A stretch of DNA of 24,819 bases from contig CAJTSL010000052.1 in the NCBI GenBank assembly GCA_910578845.1, forward strand, positions 1 to 24,819, written 5' to 3'. Both the position numbers and the translations under genes were made by a program. This document shows, piece after piece, positions 16,657 to 24,176 of this stretch. The number at the start of each line of letters is the position of its first letter. Position 1 is the first letter of the stretch. The stretch comes from an uncultured Lachnospiraceae bacterium (GTDB lineage: Bacteria; Bacillota; Clostridia; Lachnospirales; Lachnospiraceae). The notes below the pieces were generated by a model. The model was not told the origin of the DNA. It ran no database searches and saw only the letters and a list, made by a program, of their open reading frames with translations.

Positions 16657-16691
16657 AGAGCGTATGCAACAGTAGTTGGATGCGCTCTTTT
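16657..16691 (+). terminator. Intra-operon terminator-like hairpin (attenuator)
   Basis: AGAGCG pairs with CGCTCT. The inner UAU/GAU and CAAC/GUUG pairs extend the stem around an AGTA loop, and TTTT follows. The T-tract is short, so partial read-through is likely. It separates the tube genes from the J-domain, spike and effector genes and could lower their expression relative to tube and sheath. Confidence 0.6.
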
Positions 16692-16716
16692 GAAAAAGAG
16701 GAAGGGATGGCTGGCA

Positions 16717-17130
16717 ATGGACTATTATAAGGTACTGGGAGTGGCACAAGAGGCAGATGAAGAACAAATCAAGCAGGCGTACCGGAAATTGGCGAAAAAA
16801 TATCATCCCGACTTACACCCGGATGATGCGGCATCGGAAGCCAAATTCAAAGATATCGTAGAAGCGTATGAAATACTGGGAGATGCGGCAAAGCGCAAGG
16901 AGTATGACGAAAAGAGGAAGAGAAGCGGAGAGCCTATAAGGAAGACAAAAGAAGAATATAGTAGCGCGCCTGGGATGGATATGGGAAAGTTTACAAAAGA
17001 CATGGAAAGATATTTCGGATTCTCCTTTCAGGGGAAACAACCTGGCACAAGGGATGGGGATGCTAAGAAGAGCAAGAAAAACCCGCTGGATGTGACAGAG
17101 ATGTTTGAGGCGTTTATGAAGGTGAAGTAG
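16717..17130 (+). CDS. J-domain (DnaJ-like) protein
   Basis: 137 residues. A complete J domain is present at residues 1-70: it opens DYYKVLGV, has the essential HPD (in KKYHPDLHPDD) and closes with AYEILGD and REYDEK-like sequence (RKEYDEKRK). The Gly/Phe region, zinc-finger and C-terminal substrate domains of true DnaJ are absent; a short charged tail replaces them. ATG at 16717 is chosen because TTG at 16690 lies within the terminator tail. The product probably recruits Hsp70 to assemble, remodel or recycle a particle component. That is unusual, since T6SS uses the AAA+ ATPase ClpV instead. Confidence 0.85.
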   Translation: MDYYKVLGVAQEADEEQIKQAYRKLAKKYHPDLHPDDAASEAKFKDIVEAYEILGDAAKRKEYDEKRKRSGEPIRKTKEEYSSAPGMDMGKFTKDMERYFGFSFQGKQPGTRDGDAKKSKKNPLDVTEMFEAFMKVK

Positions 17131-17139
17131 GGGGAGATC

Positions 17140-17631
17140 ATGAAGTTTTACATAATCGAGACCGACCAGAGGAACCCGCTCCCGGATATTAGAAAAATGT
17201 ATTCTGAGATTCCGGTAAAATATCTTGTTCCGGAATTTGCGTACAAATTACAAGACGATTACGTTTTTGAAATCATAACAGAGGACGAGACTCTGTTACC
17301 GGATATCTTTACGGTGCCATTTTTTATGGTAAAGAGAGATCTGTTCAGAGTCATTATGATGTATATGCCGGAAATAAAAGCTAAGTACATCAGCTTGGTG
17401 GATGTTAAAAGAGAACGATATGAGACATACGTGATGCCGGTCTTAGAAATGATTGATAGAAGAAAATTGGAAGAAATAGATGCATCCGACAAGTTGCTTT
17501 TCTATGTGACAGACTTTTATGAAAGATATGTAGTGATACGGTTGGATATGCTGGAAAGCTTTTTACGAAGGGATGCAATGGGAGTTAAGGCGCGTGAATT
17601 TTCAATAAATGGGGAAGCAAGCATATGGTAG
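17140..17631 (+). CDS. Small conserved-looking protein of unknown function, spike-associated
   Basis: 163 residues with no signal peptide or membrane segment. It opens MKFYIIETDQ and contains LLPDIFTVPFFMVKRDLF, YMPEIKAKYISLVD and a closing helix LDMLESFLRRD. The layout recalls loosely the Imm11/DUF1629-type fold, but I cannot confirm that. GGGGGAG precedes its ATG. Its last 7 bases overlap the start of the VgrG-like gene, implying translational coupling. It is therefore likely a spike-loading, baseplate or chaperone factor. Confidence 0.7.
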   Translation: MKFYIIETDQRNPLPDIRKMYSEIPVKYLVPEFAYKLQDDYVFEIITEDETLLPDIFTVPFFMVKRDLFRVIMMYMPEIKAKYISLVDVKRERYETYVMPVLEMIDRRKLEEIDASDKLLFYVTDFYERYVVIRLDMLESFLRRDAMGVKAREFSINGEASIW

Positions 17632-19136
17632 AGATTGTGCAGGAAAAGGTGAAGATAATATCGGAAATTCACTTTATAAATATTCTGAGGTTCACAATGG
17701 TTCATAAGAAGGATGAACATGCTTATGTGGAAATACAAGGAACGGTGAACAGCGATTCTATAGAAGATGTAGCTAATAGATGCTACGGAAGCGTAATCAG
17801 AATCTTTGATATAAATGATGACGGAGAAATCATGTTCTCCGGTAATATAGAAGAAATAGAATTAGAATGTGTGGGGATGCTTTGCCATATAAGGTTAAAG
17901 TGTTTCAGCCATACGATTATCATGGATAGAAGAGCGGAAGACGGTTCCTACCAGGACGTAGAGATGACGTATTTGGGGATAATACAAAATGTCATGCAGC
18001 GAACCCGCCATGGAAAAGCCATATACAATATACAGGATAAAAAGATAGGATTTCCAGTCATTCGGTATCGGGAAACAGATTGGCAATTCATAAAGCGGAT
18101 CGCATCCTATATGGGTGTTTCGATTTTCCCAAGGGCAAACACAAGCGGAGTGGGATTTTATATCGGCTATCCTGCTGGCAGGGAATATAACATAGAAGAA
18201 TATGAGCATATGAAATACATCATAACTAAGGATAAGGCCATATGCTATCAAGTAACAAACCGGGAAGCGTGGCAAATCGGTGACCGGGTTACCTATAGAG
18301 GGTGTAGGATGTATGTAGTGGAAAAGAGAGCAGAATTTGTACAAGCATTCTTACAATATACTTATATGCTCGCAGATGAACAGTATATCCGTAGAAAACC
18401 TTTTGTAAATGGCAACTTGAAAGGTGTCTCCCTTAAAGGGAAAGTCATAGGCGTTGAAAAAGAAGCAGTTAAAATCCATTTAAATATAGATGATCAACAG
18501 AAAGCAGGCCATGCATATTGGTTCCCCTACTTGCCGGAGACAGGGAACATCATGTATTGTATGCCGGAAATAGGGGATGATGTACGCCTGTATATGGGAT
18601 GTGGATGGGAACGGAATGCAGTCGCGACAAGCTGTGTCCGGGAAAGCGCTGGAGAACGTCAAGGCGCGTTCTTCATTACGCCGTACGGGAAAAAACTGTT
18701 ATTTGACGAACAGAAGATAGGATTTGACAGTGATACAAAGAACGGACAGGGAAGCTTATGGCTACAGGATGAGAAGATTATGATACAAGACAGTCATATG
18801 GTCAAGATAGCAGCAGAAAATAGGCTGTCGGTACAAGCGGCAAACCTTCAGGTGGCCGCGCCGGAAGAAGTCACTTTGATGAAAAGGGATATGATGCAGC
18901 CGTCGGTCATCAATTTATGCCAGTTTGTTGACATCATTGCTAACAAAAGCGGTATAGAGTGCAGCAAAGAAACTGGGGAGATCAGGACAATTTCCGCAGA
19001 TACAGCAGAGGAAGGAATCTATGAGCTGGGAGATATGAAAAAAGATATTCTGGCAACGATTCCTTTTGATGGCATGGAAAACGAGATGGCTAAGTGCCTT
19101 TTTAAATCATCAAGATCTATTGTGGATAATAAGTAA
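17625..19136 (+). CDS. VgrG/gpD-type spike protein
   Basis: 503 residues. The gp27-like N-terminal half includes the family block YRETDWQFIKRIASYMGV (about 148-165), close to the VgrG/Pvc8/late control D consensus. A gp5-type OB fold follows (about 255-345), with FPYLPETGNIMYCMPEIGDD and LYMGCGW. A C-terminal beta-rich stretch (about 345-440) may form a short spike shaft. It forms the trimeric hub at the tip of the tube, onto which a PAAR-like protein binds. Translation probably couples to the upstream gene through a 7-base overlap. Confidence 0.85.
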   Translation: MVEIVQEKVKIISEIHFINILRFTMVHKKDEHAYVEIQGTVNSDSIEDVANRCYGSVIRIFDINDDGEIMFSGNIEEIELECVGMLCHIRLKCFSHTIIMDRRAEDGSYQDVEMTYLGIIQNVMQRTRHGKAIYNIQDKKIGFPVIRYRETDWQFIKRIASYMGVSIFPRANTSGVGFYIGYPAGREYNIEEYEHMKYIITKDKAICYQVTNREAWQIGDRVTYRGCRMYVVEKRAEFVQAFLQYTYMLADEQYIRRKPFVNGNLKGVSLKGKVIGVEKEAVKIHLNIDDQQKAGHAYWFPYLPETGNIMYCMPEIGDDVRLYMGCGWERNAVATSCVRESAGERQGAFFITPYGKKLLFDEQKIGFDSDTKNGQGSLWLQDEKIMIQDSHMVKIAAENRLSVQAANLQVAAPEEVTLMKRDMMQPSVINLCQFVDIIANKSGIECSKETGEIRTISADTAEEGIYELGDMKKDILATIPFDGMENEMAKCLFKSSRSIVDNK

Positions 19137-19156
19137 GGAAAAGGTGGTTTTGCAGT

Positions 19157-19363
19157 ATGGGAGTCATCATGGGAGCCGTAGGGAAAAGCCCTGCTATTGA
19201 GAAAAGCAACCGCTTATTGCAGGAGAGCTGTCAGTTAACAGTAGGAAGATATTTGGAGCAACAGGTCATTGGGACGTGCAGGGAAACTAAGGAGCGGTAT
19301 CCGAAGACGTTTATTGACTGGTCTTTTGTAGGAAAGGATAAGAAGAGGGATGAACCTGTTTGA
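19157..19363 (+). CDS. Small protein of unknown function (68 residues)
   Basis: A short frame with AAGGTGG about 10 bases before the ATG. It begins 20 bases after the spike gene's stop. The protein is helical and basic at the end (FIDWSFVGKDKKRDE). It is followed by a structured spacer. The position suggests a spike-effector accessory or a remnant of a cargo gene. No homologue is recognised. Confidence 0.55.
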   Translation: MGVIMGAVGKSPAIEKSNRLLQESCQLTVGRYLEQQVIGTCRETKERYPKTFIDWSFVGKDKKRDEPV

Positions 19364-19368
19364 GGATA

Positions 19369-19492
19369 GGTTGAAAAATCAAAGATTTTCCAACCAGCAA
19401 TTTGTGCCGGAACGCCACAAATTTGCCTGATGGCAGACACAAACTTGTGCTTGCGCCCAAATTCGCGAGTTGAGCAAGAATGGGAGATTAAC
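19369..19492 (+). other. Structured spacer element E1 before the adaptor gene
   Basis: A 12-position stem with one mismatch, GGTTGAAAAATC / GATTTTCCAACC (loop AAA, 19369-19395), is followed by AATTTGTG / CACAAATT (19399-19423). It ends in GAGTTGAGCAAGAATGGGAGATTA, which carries the ribosome binding site of the next gene. The same architecture and end recur before two immunity-like genes. Confidence 0.6.
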
Positions 19493-19924
19493 ATGGAAAT
19501 ATACATTCCGGATGGGTTTAAGGAAAACAGGAATTGTATCAGATACCCATATAGCAATATGCCAGCGGTTATTTTGACAAATACAGATAAAAGAATAGAT
19601 ATTACATTTAATAAGCTGTCTAAAACGTTGGCTAAAGAACAGACCAAAGCGGCAATTTTGGCGGTCTTGCGATTATTGGAAGAAAGAAGTGATATAACCA
19701 AAACCTCTACACGGCATTATTTCAAAGGAGGAAATGTGAACGGGTATTGGCTGTATTATGTGAATAAAGGGATAAATGAAGCGTTTATCAACTTTTTGTC
19801 CGTATTCCCCATAGGGAATCGTTTTACAATGGTGACATTGAGCACAGCATATGATAACCGGAAGGAAGGCAGGAAGATTTTCTTAGACATGCTTACATCC
19901 GTAAGGGATAAGACATTGCCATAA
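19493..19924 (+). CDS. DUF1795/DcrB-like protein, possible effector adaptor
   Basis: 143 residues. It has the Mog1/PsbP/DcrB-like pattern: an opening YIPDGF, RYPYSN, a strand DKRIDITFN, a helix with LAVLRLLEE, a central GYWLYYV, the strand RFTMVTLSTAY and a last helix FLDMLTSVRD. In T6SS, Eag chaperones of the DUF1795 family are encoded directly before PAAR effectors and bind their hydrophobic segments. The gene sits in exactly that position, 38 bases before the PAAR-like effector. ATG at 19493 follows GGGAGATT; an upstream ATG at 19430 would place it inside the spacer structure. Confidence 0.65.
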   Translation: MEIYIPDGFKENRNCIRYPYSNMPAVILTNTDKRIDITFNKLSKTLAKEQTKAAILAVLRLLEERSDITKTSTRHYFKGGNVNGYWLYYVNKGINEAFINFLSVFPIGNRFTMVTLSTAYDNRKEGRKIFLDMLTSVRDKTLP

Positions 19925-19962
19925 GGAAAGACATGGTTTCAGTTAGGAAAGGTAGGATGGTT

Positions 19963-21591
19963 ATGAGCCAGGAAGAGCAGTTTCTTGTATCGGGAGCCGA
20001 GCTAAAATGCCCCAATGGAACGAAGACTTGTGAGCTGAGGGCAGGTGAGGGTTATGCAATGGTCCAAATTGGGAGTAAAGTGTTCCCTCCTGTACAGGCC
20101 GCGATAAAAGGAGAGAATATTGAAGGATTTGGAATGTGCCTTGCGACGCAAGGATGCGGAGGCGCTATGCCCTGTATGGCAAAGGCAAAGTTTGCGGATC
20201 AGTGGATAAACCCAGCTACCGTGAGCAAAGTAATGTCCGTGCGTCAAGAGGAGGAGGCTATCCACAGATTGGCAAAGCTTTTATGCATATCAGGGAAGGC
20301 GAATATCAGAGCATTGACGACAGGCCAGGTGGAATTAACGGAGAGCGAGAGGAAATTCTATAAATATATGCAGGCTATGTTTGGCTTCGATAATGAAGTG
20401 ATTGCAATTATGTTGAAAGTAATATATGCGATTGACAGGAAGTACCCAGAGGAATCTGAAAGAAAGAAGGCATGGCGGTTTGCAAGGCTGATGGGTGGAT
20501 TCTCGTATGGTTACGGGGCGGAAGATAGGTTTATTGAGATACGGAATGGATTAGTGCCAAATATGAATGAATCAGTAAACTACGATAATATCGCGAAGGA
20601 TAGAGCGCAATGGAAATTAACAGCAGGCATATATGATGGCTTAGAGGAAGGCGTAAGTGAAATAGACTATTTTGTCAAAACGCTACAGCTTAGTGAAAGT
20701 GAATATTATACATTGCGTTTTCATGTGATGGCACAGCATGAAATAACGTCGCGGCCAGCGGCATGCCATCCTGTATATATGAGCGGAGATGGTGGCATTG
20801 AAGGACATACACATCCATACAAGACGGTATGGAGTAAGTATTTTCAGCTTTCCGATCAGGATGGTAATTTTGAAGAGGAATGGACACGGCTGTACCAAAA
20901 ATATGTTAGTATCCCTGAATCTGATTACCAAAGGCTATCGAATAATCCTCAATATTTTGGCACATATGGGAATATTGATAAAGAAGTCTCGAATGCCGGC
21001 TATACAATAGAACCTGTATATGCGGACTTTTCACATCAGCAAATCCTGACATCAACAATTACATTGGAAAATGCAGACGCTGATATTGGCTCAGGCGTAA
21101 TGGGAGGCTCAACAATTGGATTGTTATCGTTGCTGTCAGGGAATATATTGTTTACAACAACGGGGTTGCTAACTGGTGTTGCAGGAGGTGTAACAGTGCA
21201 TGATTACAGAACCAGCCTCGCTGGTTGGCTGGGTGATTTGAAACTGGCGGATGGCAAAATGAGTGAGGATGATTATAAGGCAGATTTAGACGGTTACAAT
21301 ATATCGTCTCTGATTATTGATGAAGATATGAATACAGTAGAAGCTGTTAATACATATTATGAATCTTTAGAAATGGGAACGGCAACGCGTGAAAATGAAT
21401 TTTTATGCAATATGGGAAATGGGAATGCTGAGAATGGCTTGGCTCATGTAGAAATTTTGATTGGTGGATTTGATCTATTGAAGGAGGGCGAGCAGAAAGT
21501 GAGAAGCCTCCTTGATAAGGAAGCATCGGAAGACATAGGGCAAGAGACAACAAAGGCATTTTTAGAAAGGATATCGGCAGATATAGGTTGA
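19963..21591 (+). CDS. DUF4280 (PAAR-like) protein with C-terminal effector domain
   Basis: 542 residues. Residues 5-90 match DUF4280: VSGAELKCPNGTKTC, then C-L-A-T-Q-G-C and CMAKAKF, with five cysteines. This domain caps the spike. Residues 95-542 form a large unrecognised domain. Candidate functional residues lie in EGHTHP (about 280), DFSHQQ (about 355), HDYRTSLAGWLGD (about 413-425) and DYKADLDGYNI (about 437). A Gly-rich hydrophobic hairpin (about 378-409) could enter a membrane or bind the adaptor. ATG at 19963 is preferred because AGGAAAGG lies 10 bases upstream; ATG at 19933 is also possible. It is followed by immunity-like genes, so the C-terminal part is probably a toxin. Confidence 0.8.
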   Translation: MSQEEQFLVSGAELKCPNGTKTCELRAGEGYAMVQIGSKVFPPVQAAIKGENIEGFGMCLATQGCGGAMPCMAKAKFADQWINPATVSKVMSVRQEEEAIHRLAKLLCISGKANIRALTTGQVELTESERKFYKYMQAMFGFDNEVIAIMLKVIYAIDRKYPEESERKKAWRFARLMGGFSYGYGAEDRFIEIRNGLVPNMNESVNYDNIAKDRAQWKLTAGIYDGLEEGVSEIDYFVKTLQLSESEYYTLRFHVMAQHEITSRPAACHPVYMSGDGGIEGHTHPYKTVWSKYFQLSDQDGNFEEEWTRLYQKYVSIPESDYQRLSNNPQYFGTYGNIDKEVSNAGYTIEPVYADFSHQQILTSTITLENADADIGSGVMGGSTIGLLSLLSGNILFTTTGLLTGVAGGVTVHDYRTSLAGWLGDLKLADGKMSEDDYKADLDGYNISSLIIDEDMNTVEAVNTYYESLEMGTATRENEFLCNMGNGNAENGLAHVEILIGGFDLLKEGEQKVRSLLDKEASEDIGQETTKAFLERISADIG

Positions 21592-21817
21592 AAAATCGCC
21601 TGGTAGAAGATTTTTCAATTGCAACTTTGTGCCGACGCTGATAGCGTCCTGGCTCCAAAATTTGCAAATTGAGCAAGCATGGGGGATTAGAATGATAAAA
21701 TTTTTACTCCTGGCATATTTGTTGATAGCATTGTTCATTAGAATCCCGGATCAGCTTAGGGCTAAGCAAGAGATTCAGGACATGCAGGATTCCATTCAGA
21801 ATGTTTTCGATGAAATG
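21559..21817 (+). repeat. 259-bp repeat, copy 1
   Basis: This segment recurs at 23918-24176 with two mismatches (21577 and 21678). It spans the last ten sense codons of the effector gene, the spacer and the first 42 codons of the first immunity-like gene. The identity ends abruptly inside the coding region. Confidence 0.95.
21588..21691 (+). other. Structured spacer element E2 between effector and immunity-like gene
   Basis: A perfect 10-bp stem, TTGAAAAATC / GATTTTTCAA (11-base loop), includes the effector's TGA stop. A second hairpin, GACGCT-GAT-AGCGTC (21634-21648), follows. The element ends ATTGAGCAAGCATGGGGGATTA, very like element E1. No T-tract is present, so it is not a simple terminator. 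It may tune translation or processing between toxin and immunity, or mark a recombination junction. Confidence 0.6.
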
Positions 21818-22819
21818 ATGGTAAACAATGGAGATGCATTGCTAAATTCAGAAAATATTTATGATGTGATAGATCATAGACCGCATCATCTCTATATTGA
21901 TATGAAGTATAAAAATATGGATAAAGGTATTTCATCAAATATCATAATTTGTTTTCAGGATGATTCAAAATTAACGATAAATGCGCCATTATATTTTAGT
22001 TTTGGGATCCAAGGCGAAACTGGCGGGACACAGAGCAATATATTTTTTGCATATTATGAAGAAGTGGACAAACTTTATATTTGGGGGAAAAGAGTAGGAA
22101 TATCATGGGAAGAGATGGAAGCGTATAGAGATTATCTGCTTTATGACATTATCATAAACAGTTATCTGGATAATGGGTGTAGCCGGTTTTCAATGGACAA
22201 TCTAGGTGAGTTTGAAGTGGTTGACTATTTGATGCCTTATGAGTATTGTGGGATGCCAGAATGGGAAGTGGAGAGAACAGAGATAAATGAACAAGGAGTA
22301 AGATATATCACTTGGGTGGATACAAATCAATTGCTTTGTGTACAACAGGAAATACAACATGATGATAGACGTTTAGATGGGTATATTAGAGCTAATCTTC
22401 CAGCAATGATTTCAAATGATGTGTTTGGGCGAGAAATTGGAACTTCACGGTTTGTAGTTCAGCTAAATGGTGTGGATTGTAGATTATCTGCTTTAATAAC
22501 GATAAACAATGAATTCGTTGATTGGATAAAAAATAGTGGAAAAGCACAAGGAAATTTACTGAGGATATCTGCAGATAGAGAGAGCGGGTGTAAGAAAACA
22601 CAGCAGATGTTACAAAATTGCCCTGAAGACACAATAAAGGAAATCTTAGAGTGGAGTGAGTTCTATATAGAGCCAGGATATTTGCATATCCGTTTTCCTT
22701 ATTGGGATTATGAAGCAAAAGAACCTGGTTTTGTAAAGAATGGATGCGATTGGTGGAAGGGATGGTTAACGGTGCAAACGGATGATATAGGAAGGTTCTT
22801 ACGGGTGGAGCCATGGTAA
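21692..22819 (+). CDS. Membrane-anchored immunity-like protein, paralogue A
   Basis: 375 residues. An N-terminal membrane segment (about 3-17) is followed by a charged helix, then an extracytoplasmic-type beta/alpha region. Key blocks are KLYIWGK, ISWEEMEAYRDYLL, DYLMPYEYCGMPE (about 178-190) and a terminal FYIEPGYLHIRFPYWDYEA with a final strand. The C-terminal block resembles the DUF3298 domain of RsiV/PdaC-type proteins, but only weakly. It immediately follows the PAAR effector and overlaps the next paralogue by 7 bases, as expected for immunity genes. GGGGGATT precedes ATG 21692. No biochemical role is known. Confidence 0.75.
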   Translation: MIKFLLLAYLLIALFIRIPDQLRAKQEIQDMQDSIQNVFDEMMVNNGDALLNSENIYDVIDHRPHHLYIDMKYKNMDKGISSNIIICFQDDSKLTINAPLYFSFGIQGETGGTQSNIFFAYYEEVDKLYIWGKRVGISWEEMEAYRDYLLYDIIINSYLDNGCSRFSMDNLGEFEVVDYLMPYEYCGMPEWEVERTEINEQGVRYITWVDTNQLLCVQQEIQHDDRRLDGYIRANLPAMISNDVFGREIGTSRFVVQLNGVDCRLSALITINNEFVDWIKNSGKAQGNLLRISADRESGCKKTQQMLQNCPEDTIKEILEWSEFYIEPGYLHIRFPYWDYEAKEPGFVKNGCDWWKGWLTVQTDDIGRFLRVEPW

Positions 22820-23913
22820 AAAGAAAAGTGTACTATATATGGATAGTTATTTTGCTGTTAGTCATTTTTATGTTGAGAATATTTGTAAAAGGAAGAGAAC
22901 AGAATCTTATTATAAATAATGTCTTTGATGAAATGATATGGGATGGATATGCCAAAATGAATGATGCGGAACATCTCACAATAAGAGGGACTGATGTGGT
23001 TTGTCTGACGTTCCCGGTAAAGAAAGAGACATCTTTAATAATAGGAATCATTTATAACACTGAACATAAGAAGCTGTATATTTATGGAGATGCTAAAATG
23101 CCAGAGAATATCGCTGGGATGAGTTATCAGGAATATTTTGAAAATAAGCTTATAGAGCATGGCATTACATGGGAAGAGGTAGAGGATTGTAAAGAAATAT
23201 TCATATGTGAAGAAATACTGGGGAAGTGGTTTGAATCGGGAAAGAGCAGTTTTTCAAAAAATAAACTTGGAGAATTAGAGGTGTTGGACTATCTAATGCC
23301 TTATGAATATTGTGGAAAAGATAATAGTCAGCAAAAGAATATAACAGAGGTAGTAGAAGAAGGGTATAAGGGAAGCTTTGAAGGCAAGGTAGAATATGTC
23401 GTCTGGGATAGCAAAGATATTAGATGTATGCAGGTGCAGCAGAGTAGAGATTATGGTTATCGTAATATTATTGAGCGAATAGAGGCAGATATGACGGGAT
23501 TTAATACAGTAAGTGAGAAGATACTGGTAGAGTGGGAGAACATAGGAGGAGTAATAAGTGATGATTCACTGGAAGACATTTTGGGATTGGATTGTAATTC
23601 GTTTGTTAAATGGTTAAAGACAAGTGGACTTGTCAAAGGGAATCTCACAAAATTATCGTATAAAAGAGAAGAGGGAGAAGCAAAAACATTAGAAATGTTG
23701 GAGAACTGCCCAGACAATGTATTACAACGATTATTAGGAGTTGCAGATTTTTATATAGAAGGAGGGGAATTACATATTCATCTTCCATATTATGATTATG
23801 AGGCAAAAGAAGAAGTCTGGCTACGGAATGGCACAGGCGAATTGTGGCAGGGGTGGATAAGCGTTACATTAGAGGATATTAGGAAGTTTTTACCACAGTG
23901 GGTATGGAGATAG
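22813..23913 (+). CDS. Membrane-anchored immunity-like protein, paralogue B
   Basis: 366 residues. A single N-terminal hydrophobic helix (YYIWIVILLLVIFML) is flanked by basic residues. The rest shares the blocks of the preceding gene: KLYIYGD, ITWEEVED, LEVLDYLMPYEYCG and FYIEGGELHIHLPYYDYEAKE. The leader and N-terminal region differ from paralogues A and C. Its start codon lies inside the preceding gene (7-base overlap), so translation is coupled. Five bases after its stop, a relic of an effector 3' end begins. Confidence 0.75.
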   Translation: MVKRKVYYIWIVILLLVIFMLRIFVKGREQNLIINNVFDEMIWDGYAKMNDAEHLTIRGTDVVCLTFPVKKETSLIIGIIYNTEHKKLYIYGDAKMPENIAGMSYQEYFENKLIEHGITWEEVEDCKEIFICEEILGKWFESGKSSFSKNKLGELEVLDYLMPYEYCGKDNSQQKNITEVVEEGYKGSFEGKVEYVVWDSKDIRCMQVQQSRDYGYRNIIERIEADMTGFNTVSEKILVEWENIGGVISDDSLEDILGLDCNSFVKWLKTSGLVKGNLTKLSYKREEGEAKTLEMLENCPDNVLQRLLGVADFYIEGGELHIHLPYYDYEAKEEVWLRNGTGELWQGWISVTLEDIRKFLPQWVWR

Positions 23914-23917
23914 AGAT

Positions 23918-23950
23918 TTTTTAGAAAGGATATCGACAGATATAGGTTGA
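23918..23950 (+). pseudogene. Relic of an effector gene 3' end
   Basis: This stretch encodes FLERISTDIG followed by TGA and matches the last codons of the effector gene (FLERISADIG). No start codon or upstream effector sequence precedes it; the stop of paralogue B is five bases away. It is a scar of recombination that brought in the spacer and the next immunity-like gene. Confidence 0.85.
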
Positions 23951-24176
23951 AAAATCGCCTGGTAGAAGATTTTTCAATTGCAACTTTGTGCCGACGCTGA
24001 TAGCGTCCTGGCTCCAAAATTTGCAAATTGAGCAAGAATGGGGGATTAGAATGATAAAATTTTTACTCCTGGCATATTTGTTGATAGCATTGTTCATTAG
24101 AATCCCGGATCAGCTTAGGGCTAAGCAAGAGATTCAGGACATGCAGGATTCCATTCAGAATGTTTTCGATGAAATG
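23918..24176 (+). repeat. 259-bp repeat, copy 2
   Basis: Copy 2 of the segment at 21559-21817, 2359 bp downstream in direct orientation. It differs at 23936 and 24037 only. It includes the effector relic, the spacer structures (23947-23977 and 23993-24007) and the first 42 codons of paralogue C. Confidence 0.95.

Noticed and set aside
20683..20931. Minus-strand frames opposite the effector gene
   Set aside because: They lack initiation signals and family features; the plus-strand effector frame is continuous and better supported.
23796..24035. Minus-strand frames over the repeated spacers, nearly identical at their ends in both copies
   Set aside because: Their similarity is fully explained by the 259-bp DNA repeat on the plus strand; no start signals are seen.
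21559..24176. Mobile element bounded by the 259-bp direct repeats
   Set aside because: No transposase, integrase or terminal inverted repeats are present; the repeat contains parts of coding genes, which fits homologous recombination between cassettes.
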